Assembly (NCBI RefSeq): GCF_026626335.1
Contig: NZ_JAPNTZ010000002.1
Span: forward strand, 124,001-188,000
DNA from: Paractinoplanes pyxinae
GTDB lineage: Bacteria > Actinomycetota > Actinomycetes > Mycobacteriales > Micromonosporaceae
Reading direction: 5' to 3'
DNA length: 64,000 nucleotides
Shown here: in pieces, positions 8,147 through 16,984 of the stretch
How the letters are laid out: each line of letters begins with the position of its first letter
Numbering within the stretch: the stretch's first letter is position 1
Notes under the pieces: model-generated
Databases searched by the model: none
What the model was told of the DNA's origin: nothing
Seen by the model: only the letters and a program-made list of their open reading frames with translations
Translations under genes and position numbers: made by a program

Positions 8147-10480
8147 ATGTCCGGGACCTCATTAAGTGGTTCTAACGTCACGTTTGTCATCGTCGCCCTG
8201 GTCTTCGCGCTCATTGCGCTGGGCTTCGCGGCGATGTTCGTCCAGTCGGTTCTCAAGACCGGCCGGGGTACCAAGAACATGCAGGAGATCGCCGGAGCCG
8301 TCCAAGAAGGCGCGTCGGCCTACCTGTTCCGCCAGTTCAAGACCCTCGCCATCTTCGTGGTGATCGCGGTCGTCCTGCTCTTCCTCCTGCCGGTGCACGA
8401 CACCGACAACGAGGTCTGGGTCAAGATCGGACGCTCGCTGTTCTTCATCGTCGGCGCGGTGTTCAGTTCGTTCATCGGCGGCGCGGGCATGGCGCTCGCC
8501 ACCCGGGCCAACCTGCGGGTGGCCGCGGCGGCGAGCGAGAACGGCGGTCGCGAGACCGCCATGGGCATCGCCTTCCGCACCGGTGGTGTGGTCGGCTTCC
8601 TCACCGTCGGCCTCGGCCTGTTCGGTGGCGCGCTGGTCGTGCTGATCTTCCGCAGCGACGCCCCGACCGTGCTCGAGGGCTTCGGCTTCGGCGCGGCGCT
8701 GCTCGCCATGTTCATGCGGGTCGGCGGCGGCATCTTCACCAAGGCCGCCGACGTCGGCGCCGACCTGGTCGGCAAGGTCGAGCAGGGCATTCCGGAGGAC
8801 GACCCGCGCAACGCGGCCACCATCGCCGACAACGTGGGCGACAACGTCGGCGACTGCGCCGGCATGGCGGCCGACCTCTTCGAGTCGTACGCCGTGACCC
8901 TGGTCGCCGCCCTCATCCTGGGCTCGGCCGCGTTCGGTCAGGACGGTCTGATCTTCCCGCTGATCGTCTCGACGGTCGGTGTCGTGATCGCCATCCTGGG
9001 CGTCTTCATCACACGACTGCGTCCCAGCGACCGCAACGGTCTGACCGCCATCAACCGGGCGTTCTACATCTCCGCCGCCGTCGCGGCCGTCGCCGTCGCC
9101 GTCGTCAGCTTCATCTACCTGCCGTCGACGTTTGCCGGCTTCGAGGACGAGGGCATCGCGGCCGACATCCTCAACAGCGGACGTGACCCCCGCTGGCTCG
9201 CGATCGGCGCGGTCGTCATCGGCATCGTGCTGGCCGCCGCCATCCAGGCGCTGACCGGCTACTTCACCGAGACCAACCGGCGCCCGGTGCAGGACATCGG
9301 CAAGTCGTCGCAGACCGGCGCGGCCACCGTGGTCCTGGCCGGCATCAGCGTCGGCCTCGAGTCCGCGGTCTACTCGGCCCTGCTGCTCGGCGCGGGTGTG
9401 TTCGGCGCGTTCCTGCTGGGTGGCTCGTCGCTCACCCTGTCGCTGTTCGCTGTCGCGCTGGCCGGTACGGGTCTGCTGACCACGGTCGGCGTCATCGTGG
9501 CCATGGACACCTTCGGCCCGATCTCCGACAACGCGCAGGGCATCGCCGAGATGTCCGGTGACGTCGACGAGAAGGGCGCGCAGATCCTCACCGAGCTGGA
9601 CGCCGTCGGCAACACCACCAAGGCGATCACCAAGGGCATCGCGATCGCGACGGCCGTACTGGCCGCGACCGCGCTGTTCGGCTCGTACACGAACAGCCTG
9701 GCCACCTCGCTGGCCGACGCCGGCATCGACGCCGACCAGGTCGGCAACGAGATCCTGGGCCTGCTCAACATCGCCAACCCGCGCAACCTCGTCGGCCTGC
9801 TGGTCGGCGCGGCGGTCGTGTTCCTCTTCTCGGGCCTGGCCATCAACGCCGTGTCCCGCTCGGCGGGCGCGGTCGTCATGGAGGTCCGCCGCCAGTTCCG
9901 CGAGTTCCCCGGCATCATGGACCGCACCCAGCGGCCCGAGTACGGCCGGGTGGTCGACATCTGCACCCGGGACGCGCAGCGCGAGCTGCTCACCCCCGGC
10001 CTGCTGGCGATCATGGCCCCCATCGCCGTCGGCTTCGGCCTCGGCGCCGGCGCCCTCGCGTCCTACCTGGCCGGTGCGATCGGCACCGGCACGCTGATGG
10101 CGGTCTTCCTGTCCAACTCCGGTGGGGCCTGGGACAACGCCAAGAAGCTGGTCGAGGACGGCAACTTCGGCGGCAAGGGCTCCGAGGCGCACGAGGCCAC
10201 GATCATCGGCGACACCGTCGGCGACCCGTTCAAGGACACCGCGGGCCCGGCCATCAACCCGCTGATCAAGGTGATGAACCTGGTCTCGCTGCTGATCGCC
10301 CCGGCCGTGGTGGCCTGGAGCATCGGCAACGACCAGAACAACCCGCTGCGCATCACGATCGCCGTCGTGGCGGCGCTGATCATCGCGGGCGCGGTGGTGT
10401 GGAGCAAGCGCAAGCCCATCTCGATGGGCGACGACACCCCGTCGAACAACAGCACGCCGACCACCAAGGTCACTGCCTGA
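8147..10480 (+). CDS. hppA: K+-independent membrane proton-pumping pyrophosphatase
   Basis: 777 residues and about 16 transmembrane helices. It hydrolyses PPi and pumps H+ across the cytoplasmic membrane. The substrate-binding acidic motifs are complete: DVGADLVGKVEQGIPEDDPR followed by NVGDNVGDCAGM, and a C-terminal DTVGDPFKDTAGPA. The sequence GNTTKAITKG has Lys at the position that marks K+-independent enzymes (Ala in K+-dependent ones), and the family context suggests H+ rather than Na+. The ATG at 8147 was chosen because AGGAGG lies 7 bases upstream; a longer in-frame extension from 8078 has no such site. A strong terminator follows. Confidence 0.96.
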   Translation: MSGTSLSGSNVTFVIVALVFALIALGFAAMFVQSVLKTGRGTKNMQEIAGAVQEGASAYLFRQFKTLAIFVVIAVVLLFLLPVHDTDNEVWVKIGRSLFFIVGAVFSSFIGGAGMALATRANLRVAAAASENGGRETAMGIAFRTGGVVGFLTVGLGLFGGALVVLIFRSDAPTVLEGFGFGAALLAMFMRVGGGIFTKAADVGADLVGKVEQGIPEDDPRNAATIADNVGDNVGDCAGMAADLFESYAVTLVAALILGSAAFGQDGLIFPLIVSTVGVVIAILGVFITRLRPSDRNGLTAINRAFYISAAVAAVAVAVVSFIYLPSTFAGFEDEGIAADILNSGRDPRWLAIGAVVIGIVLAAAIQALTGYFTETNRRPVQDIGKSSQTGAATVVLAGISVGLESAVYSALLLGAGVFGAFLLGGSSLTLSLFAVALAGTGLLTTVGVIVAMDTFGPISDNAQGIAEMSGDVDEKGAQILTELDAVGNTTKAITKGIAIATAVLAATALFGSYTNSLATSLADAGIDADQVGNEILGLLNIANPRNLVGLLVGAAVVFLFSGLAINAVSRSAGAVVMEVRRQFREFPGIMDRTQRPEYGRVVDICTRDAQRELLTPGLLAIMAPIAVGFGLGAGALASYLAGAIGTGTLMAVFLSNSGGAWDNAKKLVEDGNFGGKGSEAHEATIIGDTVGDPFKDTAGPAINPLIKVMNLVSLLIAPAVVAWSIGNDQNNPLRITIAVVAALIIAGAVVWSKRKPISMGDDTPSNNSTPTTKVTA

Positions 10481-10498
10481 TCGAGTTGAAGAACGACC

Positions 10499-10530
10499 GC
10501 GGGGCACTCGGCGAACGCCGGGTGCCCCGC
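10499..10530 (+). terminator. Terminator after hppA
   Basis: A GC-rich hairpin with arms GCGGGGCAC and GTGCCCCGC plus an inner CGGCG/CGCCG stem. It starts 18 bases after the hppA stop and has no long T-run, as is usual for high-GC actinobacteria. Confidence 0.8.
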
Positions 10531-10573
10531 ACCATAGATGAGGTTGTCGGACCTTGCCCGTACGCTGCTTCCC

Positions 10574-11104
10574 ATGCGCCCGGCCCGACCCCTCGCATTA
10601 GTGGCTCTTCTCGCGCTCCTGGCCTCGCTCGCCGGCTGTTCCGGCAGCCCCGGCGCGCGAGCGTGGGCGGCCTCGGTGTGCACCACCCTCGAGCCGTGGC
10701 GCACCGAGATCGGCTCCTTGACCACGCGCACCCAGCAACAGATGGAAAAGGCGACCACACCCGGCCAGGCCAAGGAAAACCTGATGCGGCTGTTCGGCGG
10801 CGCGGCCGAGGCGAGCGAGAAGGCCCGGGCCGGGGTCGTCAAGGCCGGCGTGCCCGACGTGGACGACGGCGCCCGCATCGCCGACGGGTTCACCGGCTCG
10901 CTGGCGGCCACGCGCGACGCGTACGCCCGCGCCAAGACCGGCATCGAGGGCTTGGCGACCGCGCCCGCCGAGGCGTTCTACCAGCAGGTCACCAAGGTCG
11001 TCGAGCAGATGCAGGCCGACTACGCGGCGAGCAGTCTCGACACCAGCAACCTCAACTCGGTCGAGCTCAAGGCCGCCTTCGACGAAGCGCCCGAGTGCCG
11101 GTGA
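10574..11104 (+). CDS. Secreted lipoprotein of unknown function
   Basis: 176 residues from the ATG at 10574. It has an Arg-containing n-region, a hydrophobic core (LALVALLALLASLAG) and a lipobox LASLAGCSG, so Cys is residue 20 or so and the protein should be lipid-anchored outside the membrane. An earlier ATG at 10538 would add 12 residues and is less likely. The mature part is helical and rich in Ala, Gln and Glu (QQQMEKATTPGQAKENLMRL) with two more Cys residues. I do not recognise the family. It is followed after one base by a hypothetical gene, probably in the same transcript. Confidence 0.8.
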   Translation: MRPARPLALVALLALLASLAGCSGSPGARAWAASVCTTLEPWRTEIGSLTTRTQQQMEKATTPGQAKENLMRLFGGAAEASEKARAGVVKAGVPDVDDGARIADGFTGSLAATRDAYARAKTGIEGLATAPAEAFYQQVTKVVEQMQADYAASSLDTSNLNSVELKAAFDEAPECR

Positions 11105-11105
11105 G

Positions 11106-11927
11106 ATGACCGAGACGGGGTGGCCGCTGATCCCGCGCGAGGTGCTGCCCGCGCCGGTTCCGGCTGCCAAGCGTCCCGCCCATCCGCGGCCGGCTCAGCC
11201 CCACGACGCCGGTCGTCAGCTGCCGTTCTTCGGGGCCGAGACCACCGAGCCGTCGCCGGCCGACCTGGCCGGTCTGCTGGCCGGTCCGGGGCGGCTCGGG
11301 CGCATGGGCGGCACGGCCCGCGTCTCGGTCGTGGTCGACGGGGCCTGGCGGGTGCACGTGCTGGTCGGCGAGCTGGTGATCCGCGGCCTGGTCGTAAGTT
11401 GGCGTCCGGTCGACGAGAACGAGGGCGGCCCCAAGATCGACGGCGACAGTGAGGCCGCCGCCGAGCGCGAGGCTGGGGCTGAGGAAGCGGCTGAGGCCGG
11501 CGCCGACGACGAAGGTGATGCCGTTAAGTCCGGGATTGCCGACCCTGAGGCGGAAAGGCCCGAACCAGCGCTGTCCGTCCCGAGGTTCGAAGTCCTCACC
11601 GCGTACTCAAGAAGGTTGAATGGTCTTGCCCAGGCCTGGCCCCGGGCCGCCGCGCAGCTTTTCCTGAGCGGCCCTCGCCTGCGTCTGTGGGTGGCCGCCG
11701 CGGGCGATCCGGTTCCCGGCGGCTACGCGCTCGGTCTCGACCCGGCCAAGGACACGGCGGAGATCGATGCGGCGCTGGTGCGAGCGGGTCTCGCGGGGCG
11801 GCTGTCAGATGACGGGCGACAATATTTGATTATGGGAAAAAGGCGGGTCGCGCGGCTGGCCGAGCTGGTCGGCGAGCGACCCGAGGCGGCACCCGCCGAG
11901 TTGTGGCCCGGCGGCGCAGGTGCGTGA
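11106..11927 (+). CDS. Conserved-looking hypothetical protein (273 aa)
   Basis: The ATG follows the lipoprotein stop by one base. The N-terminal third is Pro/Ala-rich. A compact domain follows (VSVVVDGAWRVHVLVGELVI), then an acidic low-complexity linker near residues 115-155, then a second domain (VLTAYSRRLNGLAQAWPRAA to YLIMGKRRVARLAELVG). There is no signal peptide or membrane helix, so it is probably cytoplasmic. The position directly upstream of topA is common for an uncharacterised actinobacterial family, but I cannot assign a function. Codon use agrees with the neighbours. Confidence 0.75.
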   Translation: MTETGWPLIPREVLPAPVPAAKRPAHPRPAQPHDAGRQLPFFGAETTEPSPADLAGLLAGPGRLGRMGGTARVSVVVDGAWRVHVLVGELVIRGLVVSWRPVDENEGGPKIDGDSEAAAEREAGAEEAAEAGADDEGDAVKSGIADPEAERPEPALSVPRFEVLTAYSRRLNGLAQAWPRAAAQLFLSGPRLRLWVAAAGDPVPGGYALGLDPAKDTAEIDAALVRAGLAGRLSDDGRQYLIMGKRRVARLAELVGERPEAAPAELWPGGAGA

Positions 11928-12122
11928 TCTTCCTGGATTGTGTGCGACACGACAGCATGTTCCCGGTGTACGGTGTCGCCGTCGGAGGCATACGGTGGCC
12001 GGACCGTTACCATCCGGCTCCGGGGCCGTCGGGGAATGTGTGCTCGTCCGGCGCGTTACGTTGAAAGTCTGCGCCTCGCCGGTCCGGATGGCGGGAACGC
12101 TGAGTCGAAGTTTGGGAGTGCC

Positions 12123-14930
12123 GTGCCGAGTGACGCCAGGACGACCCGTCTGGTCATCGTCGAATCCCCGTCGAAGGCCAAGACGATCGCCGGTTATCTG
12201 GGCCCCGACTATCTGGTCGAGGCTTCCATCGGCCATGTCCGCGACCTGCCCAAGAATGCCGACGAGGTGCCCGAACAGTACAAGGGCGAAGCGTGGGCCC
12301 GGCTCGGCGTCGACGTCGACAACGGCTTCCACCCGCTCTATGTGATCTCGGCCGACCGCAAGCAGCAGATCGCCAAGCTGAAGAAGCTGGCCAAAGAGGT
12401 CGACGAGATCTTCCTCGCCACCGATGAGGACCGCGAGGGCGAGGCCATCGCCTGGCACCTGCTCGAGACGATCAAGCCCAAGGTCCCCGTCCACCGGATG
12501 GTCTTCCACGAGATCACCCGGCCCGCGATCCAGGCCGCCGTGGCCAACCCGCGCGCCATCGACCAGAACCTGGTCGACGCGCAGGAGGCCCGCCGCATCC
12601 TCGACCGCCTGTACGGCTACGAGGTCAGCCCGGTCCTCTGGAAGAAGGTCATGCCGAAGCTCTCGGCGGGCCGGGTCCAGTCCGTGGCGACCCGCATCGT
12701 GGTCGAGCGGGAGCGTCAGCGCATGGCGTTCCGCACGGCCGAGTACTGGGACATCAACGCCCTGCTGGCCGTCCAGGGCGAGGTCGAGGGCCCGCGCCAG
12801 TTCGGCGCCACCCTGATCGCGCTCAACGGCGACCGCATCGCCACCGGCAAGGACTTCGAGCCCACCACCGGCAAGCTCAAGCCGAGCTCGGGCGCGGTCC
12901 AGCTGGACGAGAGCGGCGCCCGCGGCCTGGCCGCCCGGCTCGAGGACCAGCCGTTCAAGGTCACCCGGGTCGAGGAGAAGCCCTACCGCCGCCGGCCGTA
13001 CCCGCCGTTCATCACCTCGACGCTGCAGCAAGAGGCGGCCCGCAAGCTCCGCATGTCCTCGGCCCAGACGATGCGCACCGCGCAGCGGCTGTACGAGAAC
13101 GGCTACATCACTTATATGCGTACCGACTCGGTGAACCTCTCCGAGACGGCCATCGCCGCCGCCCGCCGCCAGATCGCCGACCTGTTCGGCCAGCGCAGCG
13201 TCCCGCCGGAGCCGCGCCGCTACACCGGCAAGGTCAAGAACGCGCAGGAGGCGCACGAGGCGATCCGCCCCGCCGGCGACTCGTTCCGCACCCCGGGCGA
13301 GGTGGCCAATGAGCTCGAGGGCGACCAGTTCCGGCTGTACGAGCTGATCTGGCGGCGCACCATCGCCTCCCAGATGATCGACGCGGTCGGCAACTCGATC
13401 TCCGTACGCATCCGGGCCGTCTCCACGGCCAGCGAAGAGGTCGACTTCGGCGCGACCGGCAAGACGATCACCGAGCCCGGCTTCCTGCGGGCCTACGTCG
13501 AGTCGTCGGACGACGAGAGCGCCGACGCCGAGGACGCCGAGCGTCGCCTGCCCAACCTGGTCAAAGACCAGCCCTTGGACGCCGACGAGCTCAACCCGGC
13601 CGGCCACCACACCTCGCCGCCCGCCCGCTACACCGAGGCCTCGCTGGTCAAGGCCATGGAAGAGCTGGGCATCGGCCGCCCGTCGACGTACTCGTCGATC
13701 ATGCAGACGATCCAGGACAGGGGTTACGTCGAAAAGCGCGGACAGGCGCTCATCCCGACGTTCATCGCGTTCGCGGTGGTCAATCTCATGGAGAAGCACT
13801 ACCCACGCCTGGTCGACTACGGCTTCACCGCGGCCATGGAGAACGACCTCGACGGCATCGCCGGTGGCGACCACGCCTCGCTCGACTTCCTCACCGCGTT
13901 CTACTTCGGCAGCCAGACGGCCGGCGAGGACGACGAGATCGCCAAGGCCGGCGGCCTGCGCAAGATGGTCACCGAGAACCTGGGCGACATCGACGCGCGC
14001 CTGATCAACTCGATTCCGCTCTTCGACGACGACGAGGGCCGGCACATCGTCGTACGGGTCGGCCGGTACGGGCCCTACCTGCAGCGGCAGGTTCCCGGCG
14101 CGTCCGAGGAGCAGACCAACGACCCCAGCAACCGGGTCTCGATCCCCGAGGGGGTCGCGCCCGACGAGCTGACTCCCGAGAAGGTCGAGGAGCTGTTCCT
14201 CGGCGGCAGCGGTGAGCGCAGCCTCGGCGACGACCCGCAGACCGGCACCGCCGTCGTGCTCAAGTCGGGCCGGTTCGGGCCGTACGTCGAGAGCGGCGAA
14301 CGCCGTGGCTCGCTGTTCCGCTCGCAGTCGCCCAACACGCTGACGCTCGAACAGGCGCTCCAGCTGCTGTCCCTGCCCCGGGTCGTGGGTAAGGACCCCG
14401 AGGGCAACGAGATCATCGCCAAGAACGGGCGCTACGGCCCGTATGTGCAGCGCGGCACCGACTCCCGCTCGCTGGCCGGCGAGGATCAGCTGTTCACGGT
14501 CACCCTGGAAGAGGCTCTGGCCCTGCTGGCGGCGCCGAAGACCCGGGGCCGGGCCGCGGCCAAGCCGCCGCTGCGCGAGATGGGTCCCGACCCGGTGACC
14601 GAGAAGCCGATGGTCATCAAGGACGGCCGCTTCGGCCCGTACGTCACCGACGGCGAGTACAACGCCTCGCTGCGCCGCGACCAGACGCCCGAAGAGCTGA
14701 CGATCGAGCAGGCCTCCGAGATGCTGGCCGAGAAGCGGGCCAAGGGTCCGGCGCCCAAGAAGCGGGCGGCCAAGAAGGCTCCGGCCAAGGCGGCGGCGGA
14801 CACCCCGGCCAAGAAGACGGCCGCGAAGAAGACACCGGCCAAGAAGGCCGCGACGAAGAAGGCGACCCCGGCCAAGAAGGCGCCGGCCAAGAAGGCCGCG
14901 CCGGCCAAGGCCGCCGCCAGCGCGGAGTAA
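12123..14930 (+). CDS. topA: DNA topoisomerase I
   Basis: A 935-residue type IA topoisomerase that relaxes negative supercoils. The TOPRIM domain starts at LVIVESPSKAKTIAGYLGPD and contains ATDEDREGEAIAWHL. The catalytic Tyr is residue 331 in YITYMRTDSVNLS. Instead of zinc fingers, the C-terminus has repeated GRYGPYVQ/GRFGPYV modules (Topo_C repeats), then a 50-residue Lys/Ala tail (repeats of PAKKA), as in mycobacterial and Streptomyces enzymes, where the tail helps strand passage. GTG 12123 is chosen because homology begins just after it. The 195-bp upstream gap holds only -10-like TACGGT sequences. The gene abuts the convergent lactone oxidase gene with no gap. Confidence 0.96.
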   Translation: MPSDARTTRLVIVESPSKAKTIAGYLGPDYLVEASIGHVRDLPKNADEVPEQYKGEAWARLGVDVDNGFHPLYVISADRKQQIAKLKKLAKEVDEIFLATDEDREGEAIAWHLLETIKPKVPVHRMVFHEITRPAIQAAVANPRAIDQNLVDAQEARRILDRLYGYEVSPVLWKKVMPKLSAGRVQSVATRIVVERERQRMAFRTAEYWDINALLAVQGEVEGPRQFGATLIALNGDRIATGKDFEPTTGKLKPSSGAVQLDESGARGLAARLEDQPFKVTRVEEKPYRRRPYPPFITSTLQQEAARKLRMSSAQTMRTAQRLYENGYITYMRTDSVNLSETAIAAARRQIADLFGQRSVPPEPRRYTGKVKNAQEAHEAIRPAGDSFRTPGEVANELEGDQFRLYELIWRRTIASQMIDAVGNSISVRIRAVSTASEEVDFGATGKTITEPGFLRAYVESSDDESADAEDAERRLPNLVKDQPLDADELNPAGHHTSPPARYTEASLVKAMEELGIGRPSTYSSIMQTIQDRGYVEKRGQALIPTFIAFAVVNLMEKHYPRLVDYGFTAAMENDLDGIAGGDHASLDFLTAFYFGSQTAGEDDEIAKAGGLRKMVTENLGDIDARLINSIPLFDDDEGRHIVVRVGRYGPYLQRQVPGASEEQTNDPSNRVSIPEGVAPDELTPEKVEELFLGGSGERSLGDDPQTGTAVVLKSGRFGPYVESGERRGSLFRSQSPNTLTLEQALQLLSLPRVVGKDPEGNEIIAKNGRYGPYVQRGTDSRSLAGEDQLFTVTLEEALALLAAPKTRGRAAAKPPLREMGPDPVTEKPMVIKDGRFGPYVTDGEYNASLRRDQTPEELTIEQASEMLAEKRAKGPAPKKRAAKKAPAKAAADTPAKKTAAKKTPAKKAATKKATPAKKAPAKKAAPAKAAASAE

Positions 14931-16232
14931 TCAGTCGCCGAGAACCCGGTCCAGGTAGTCGTTGGTGAAGACCCGGGCCGGGTCGAGGCGGTCGCGCACG
15001 GCCACGAAGTCGTCGAACTTCGGATAGACCGGTCGCAGATCCTCGGCCGTACGGTAGTGGAGCTTGCCCCAGTGCGGCCGCCCGCCGAGCGGCCGGCAGA
15101 CCGCCTCGAAGGCGCGGAAGTACGGCTCGTAGGGCGCCCCGGTGAACTGGTGCACCGCAATATAGGCCGATTCCCGCCCGTACCCGTGGCTCAGCCACAC
15201 GTCGTCGGGGCCGGTGAACCGCACCTCGACCGGGAACTGCACCTTGAACGGCAGCCCGTCGATGATCTTCGGCAGCGCGCCCAGCGCCTCGCCCAGGGCG
15301 GCCCGGGGGATCTCGTACTCCATCTCGGTGAAGTGCACGCGTCGCGGCGTGCAGAAGACCCGGTCGGAGCGTTCGGTGTACGTCCGGGCGGTCAGCGCCC
15401 GGGCGGCGATCGATTGGACTGTGGGCACGACGGCCGGCACGCGGCGCCCGAGGCGGCACACGCCCTGCCAGACGGTGTTGGCCAGGAACTCGTCGTCCAT
15501 CCAGCCCCGGAACGACGACAGCGGCCGGTCGTTCGCGGGCACCTTGTTGTTGCGCTTGAGCTGGGCCCGGTCGGTGTACGGGTACCAGTAGAACTCGACG
15601 TGCTCGTTGCTCGGGATCCACTCGTCCAGCCCGGCCAGCACGTCCGGCAGCGCCATGGGCCGCTCGTCGGCCAGGAGGGTGAACGCCGGCACACAGCGCA
15701 GGGTCACCTCGACCAGGATGCCGAGCGCCCCGATGCCGAGCTGGGTGGCCGGGAAGATGTCATCGCCCTTACTGAGGGTGAGAACTTCGCCGGTGCCGGT
15801 CACGATGGTCACACCCTCGACGCAGGCGGCCAGCGTCGTGTGCGTGATGCCGGTGCCGTGCGTACCGGTCGAAACCGCCCCGGCCACCGTCTGCGCGTCG
15901 ATGTCACCGAGGTTCGGCATGGCCAGGCCGTGCCGGGCCAGCGTCTCGTTGAGCTTCCACAGCGGCATGCCCGCCTGCACCCTGACCAGGGGACCGTCGA
16001 CCGCGATGAGATCGGTCATCCGGTCCAACAGCAGCCGTTGATCGTTCGCGACGGCGATGGCGGTGAACGAGTGACCGCTGCCGACGACCTTGACCCGGCG
16101 TCCGGTTCCCGACGCCTCCTTGACGTGGGCCGCCACCTCGTCGACAGTGCCAGGGGTCAAAACATCTACGGCGAGTGACTGCTGGTTGCCGCCCCAATTG
16201 ATCCAGCGCCGGGCGTTACGAGGGGTCGTCAT
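14931..16232 (-). CDS. FAD-linked sugar-1,4-lactone oxidase (arabinono/gulono-lactone oxidase type)
   Basis: 433 residues. The N-terminus is WINWGGNQQSLAVDVLTPGT, then a PCMH-type FAD domain with VKVVGSGHSFTAIAV and TVAGAVSTGTHGTG. The C-terminal ALO domain ends with the family signature GGRPHWGKLHYR. These enzymes oxidise L-gulono- or D-arabinono-1,4-lactone. The His of the VGSGHSF motif is the usual flavin-anchoring region. No signal peptide is visible. It is divergent from a TetR gene, and this trio (lactone oxidase, TetR, PLP protein) recurs in actinobacteria, so the regulator may control it. The true substrate is unknown. Confidence 0.9.
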   Translation of the reverse strand: MTTPRNARRWINWGGNQQSLAVDVLTPGTVDEVAAHVKEASGTGRRVKVVGSGHSFTAIAVANDQRLLLDRMTDLIAVDGPLVRVQAGMPLWKLNETLARHGLAMPNLGDIDAQTVAGAVSTGTHGTGITHTTLAACVEGVTIVTGTGEVLTLSKGDDIFPATQLGIGALGILVEVTLRCVPAFTLLADERPMALPDVLAGLDEWIPSNEHVEFYWYPYTDRAQLKRNNKVPANDRPLSSFRGWMDDEFLANTVWQGVCRLGRRVPAVVPTVQSIAARALTARTYTERSDRVFCTPRRVHFTEMEYEIPRAALGEALGALPKIIDGLPFKVQFPVEVRFTGPDDVWLSHGYGRESAYIAVHQFTGAPYEPYFRAFEAVCRPLGGRPHWGKLHYRTAEDLRPVYPKFDDFVAVRDRLDPARVFTNDYLDRVLGD

Positions 16233-16297
16233 TTAGGCCCTTGTCCTCCGTACGAGCGGACGAGCACCCGGCGCGTCCCGTCGATGCGTTTCGCTCG

Positions 16298-16325
16298 TTG
16301 ATCCGAGTAACGTTCCGATTATCAC
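16298..16325 (+). promoter_or_regulatory. Promoter of the TetR gene at 16348
   Basis: A -35-like TTGATC (16298-16303) and a -10-like TATCAC (16320-16325) are separated by 16 bp. The start codon lies 23 bases after the -10, preceded by GAGAGGGAG. Reasonable sigma-70-type fit for an actinobacterium. Confidence 0.5.
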
Positions 16326-16347
16326 TGCTGAGAGGGAGTGGCGACGC

Positions 16348-16977
16348 GTGTCGACACCAACCGTCACCACCGGGCCGCTGCGGCGTGTCCCGGTGCAGGG
16401 CAGAAGCGTTGCCCGGGTCCAGCGCATGCTCGACGCCTGCGCCGAGCTTGTCGACGAGGTCGGCTATGAGGGGCTGACCACGACGCTTCTCGCCGAACGG
16501 GCCGAGGTAGCCATCGGCTCGGTCTACCAGTTCTTCCCCGACAAGAGGGCCATCGTCCAGGCCTTGGCCATGCGCAACATGGACGCGTACCTGCAGGGCC
16601 TGTCCGACCGCTTCGGACGCGAGACCTTCACCCACTGGTGGGACGGCGTCGACGCGGCGATCGACATCTTCATCCAGATGCACCGCACGGTGCCCGGCTT
16701 CCGCACGCTGCACTTCGGCGACGTGGTCGACGTGCACCTGCTGGACGTCGAACGCGACAACAACGCGGTCATCGCCGAGCGCCTGGCCGAGCTGCTGGTC
16801 GACCAGTTCCAGCTGATCGACCGGGAGAGGCTGCGGTTCTCGCTCGAGATCTCGGTCGAGGCGGCGGACGCGCTGATCAAGCTGGCTTTCCGGCGCGACC
16901 AGAGCGGCGACGAGGCGGTCCTGACCGAGGCCAAGGCCCTCATCCGGGAGTACCTGCACCGCCACGTGACCGCCTGA
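16348..16977 (+). CDS. TetR-family transcriptional regulator
   Basis: 209 residues. The N-terminal HTH spans about residues 20-65 (RMLDACAELVDEVGYEGLTT, LAERAEVAIGSVYQFFPDK), the classical TetR pattern ending in YxxFxxK. The remainder is an all-helical ligand-binding domain. The GTG start has a GAGAGGGAG ribosome site. It is divergent from the lactone oxidase gene and convergent with the PLP-dependent gene, so it probably regulates one or both. No perfect operator palindrome was found in the 115-bp divergent region. The ligand cannot be predicted. Confidence 0.9.
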   Translation: MSTPTVTTGPLRRVPVQGRSVARVQRMLDACAELVDEVGYEGLTTTLLAERAEVAIGSVYQFFPDKRAIVQALAMRNMDAYLQGLSDRFGRETFTHWWDGVDAAIDIFIQMHRTVPGFRTLHFGDVVDVHLLDVERDNNAVIAERLAELLVDQFQLIDRERLRFSLEISVEAADALIKLAFRRDQSGDEAVLTEAKALIREYLHRHVTA

Positions 16978-16984
16978 TCCGCGG

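Noticed and set aside
8162..10507. Long minus-strand open frame opposite hppA
   Set aside because: It is a charged, repetitive translation caused by GC bias opposite a well-conserved membrane protein gene.
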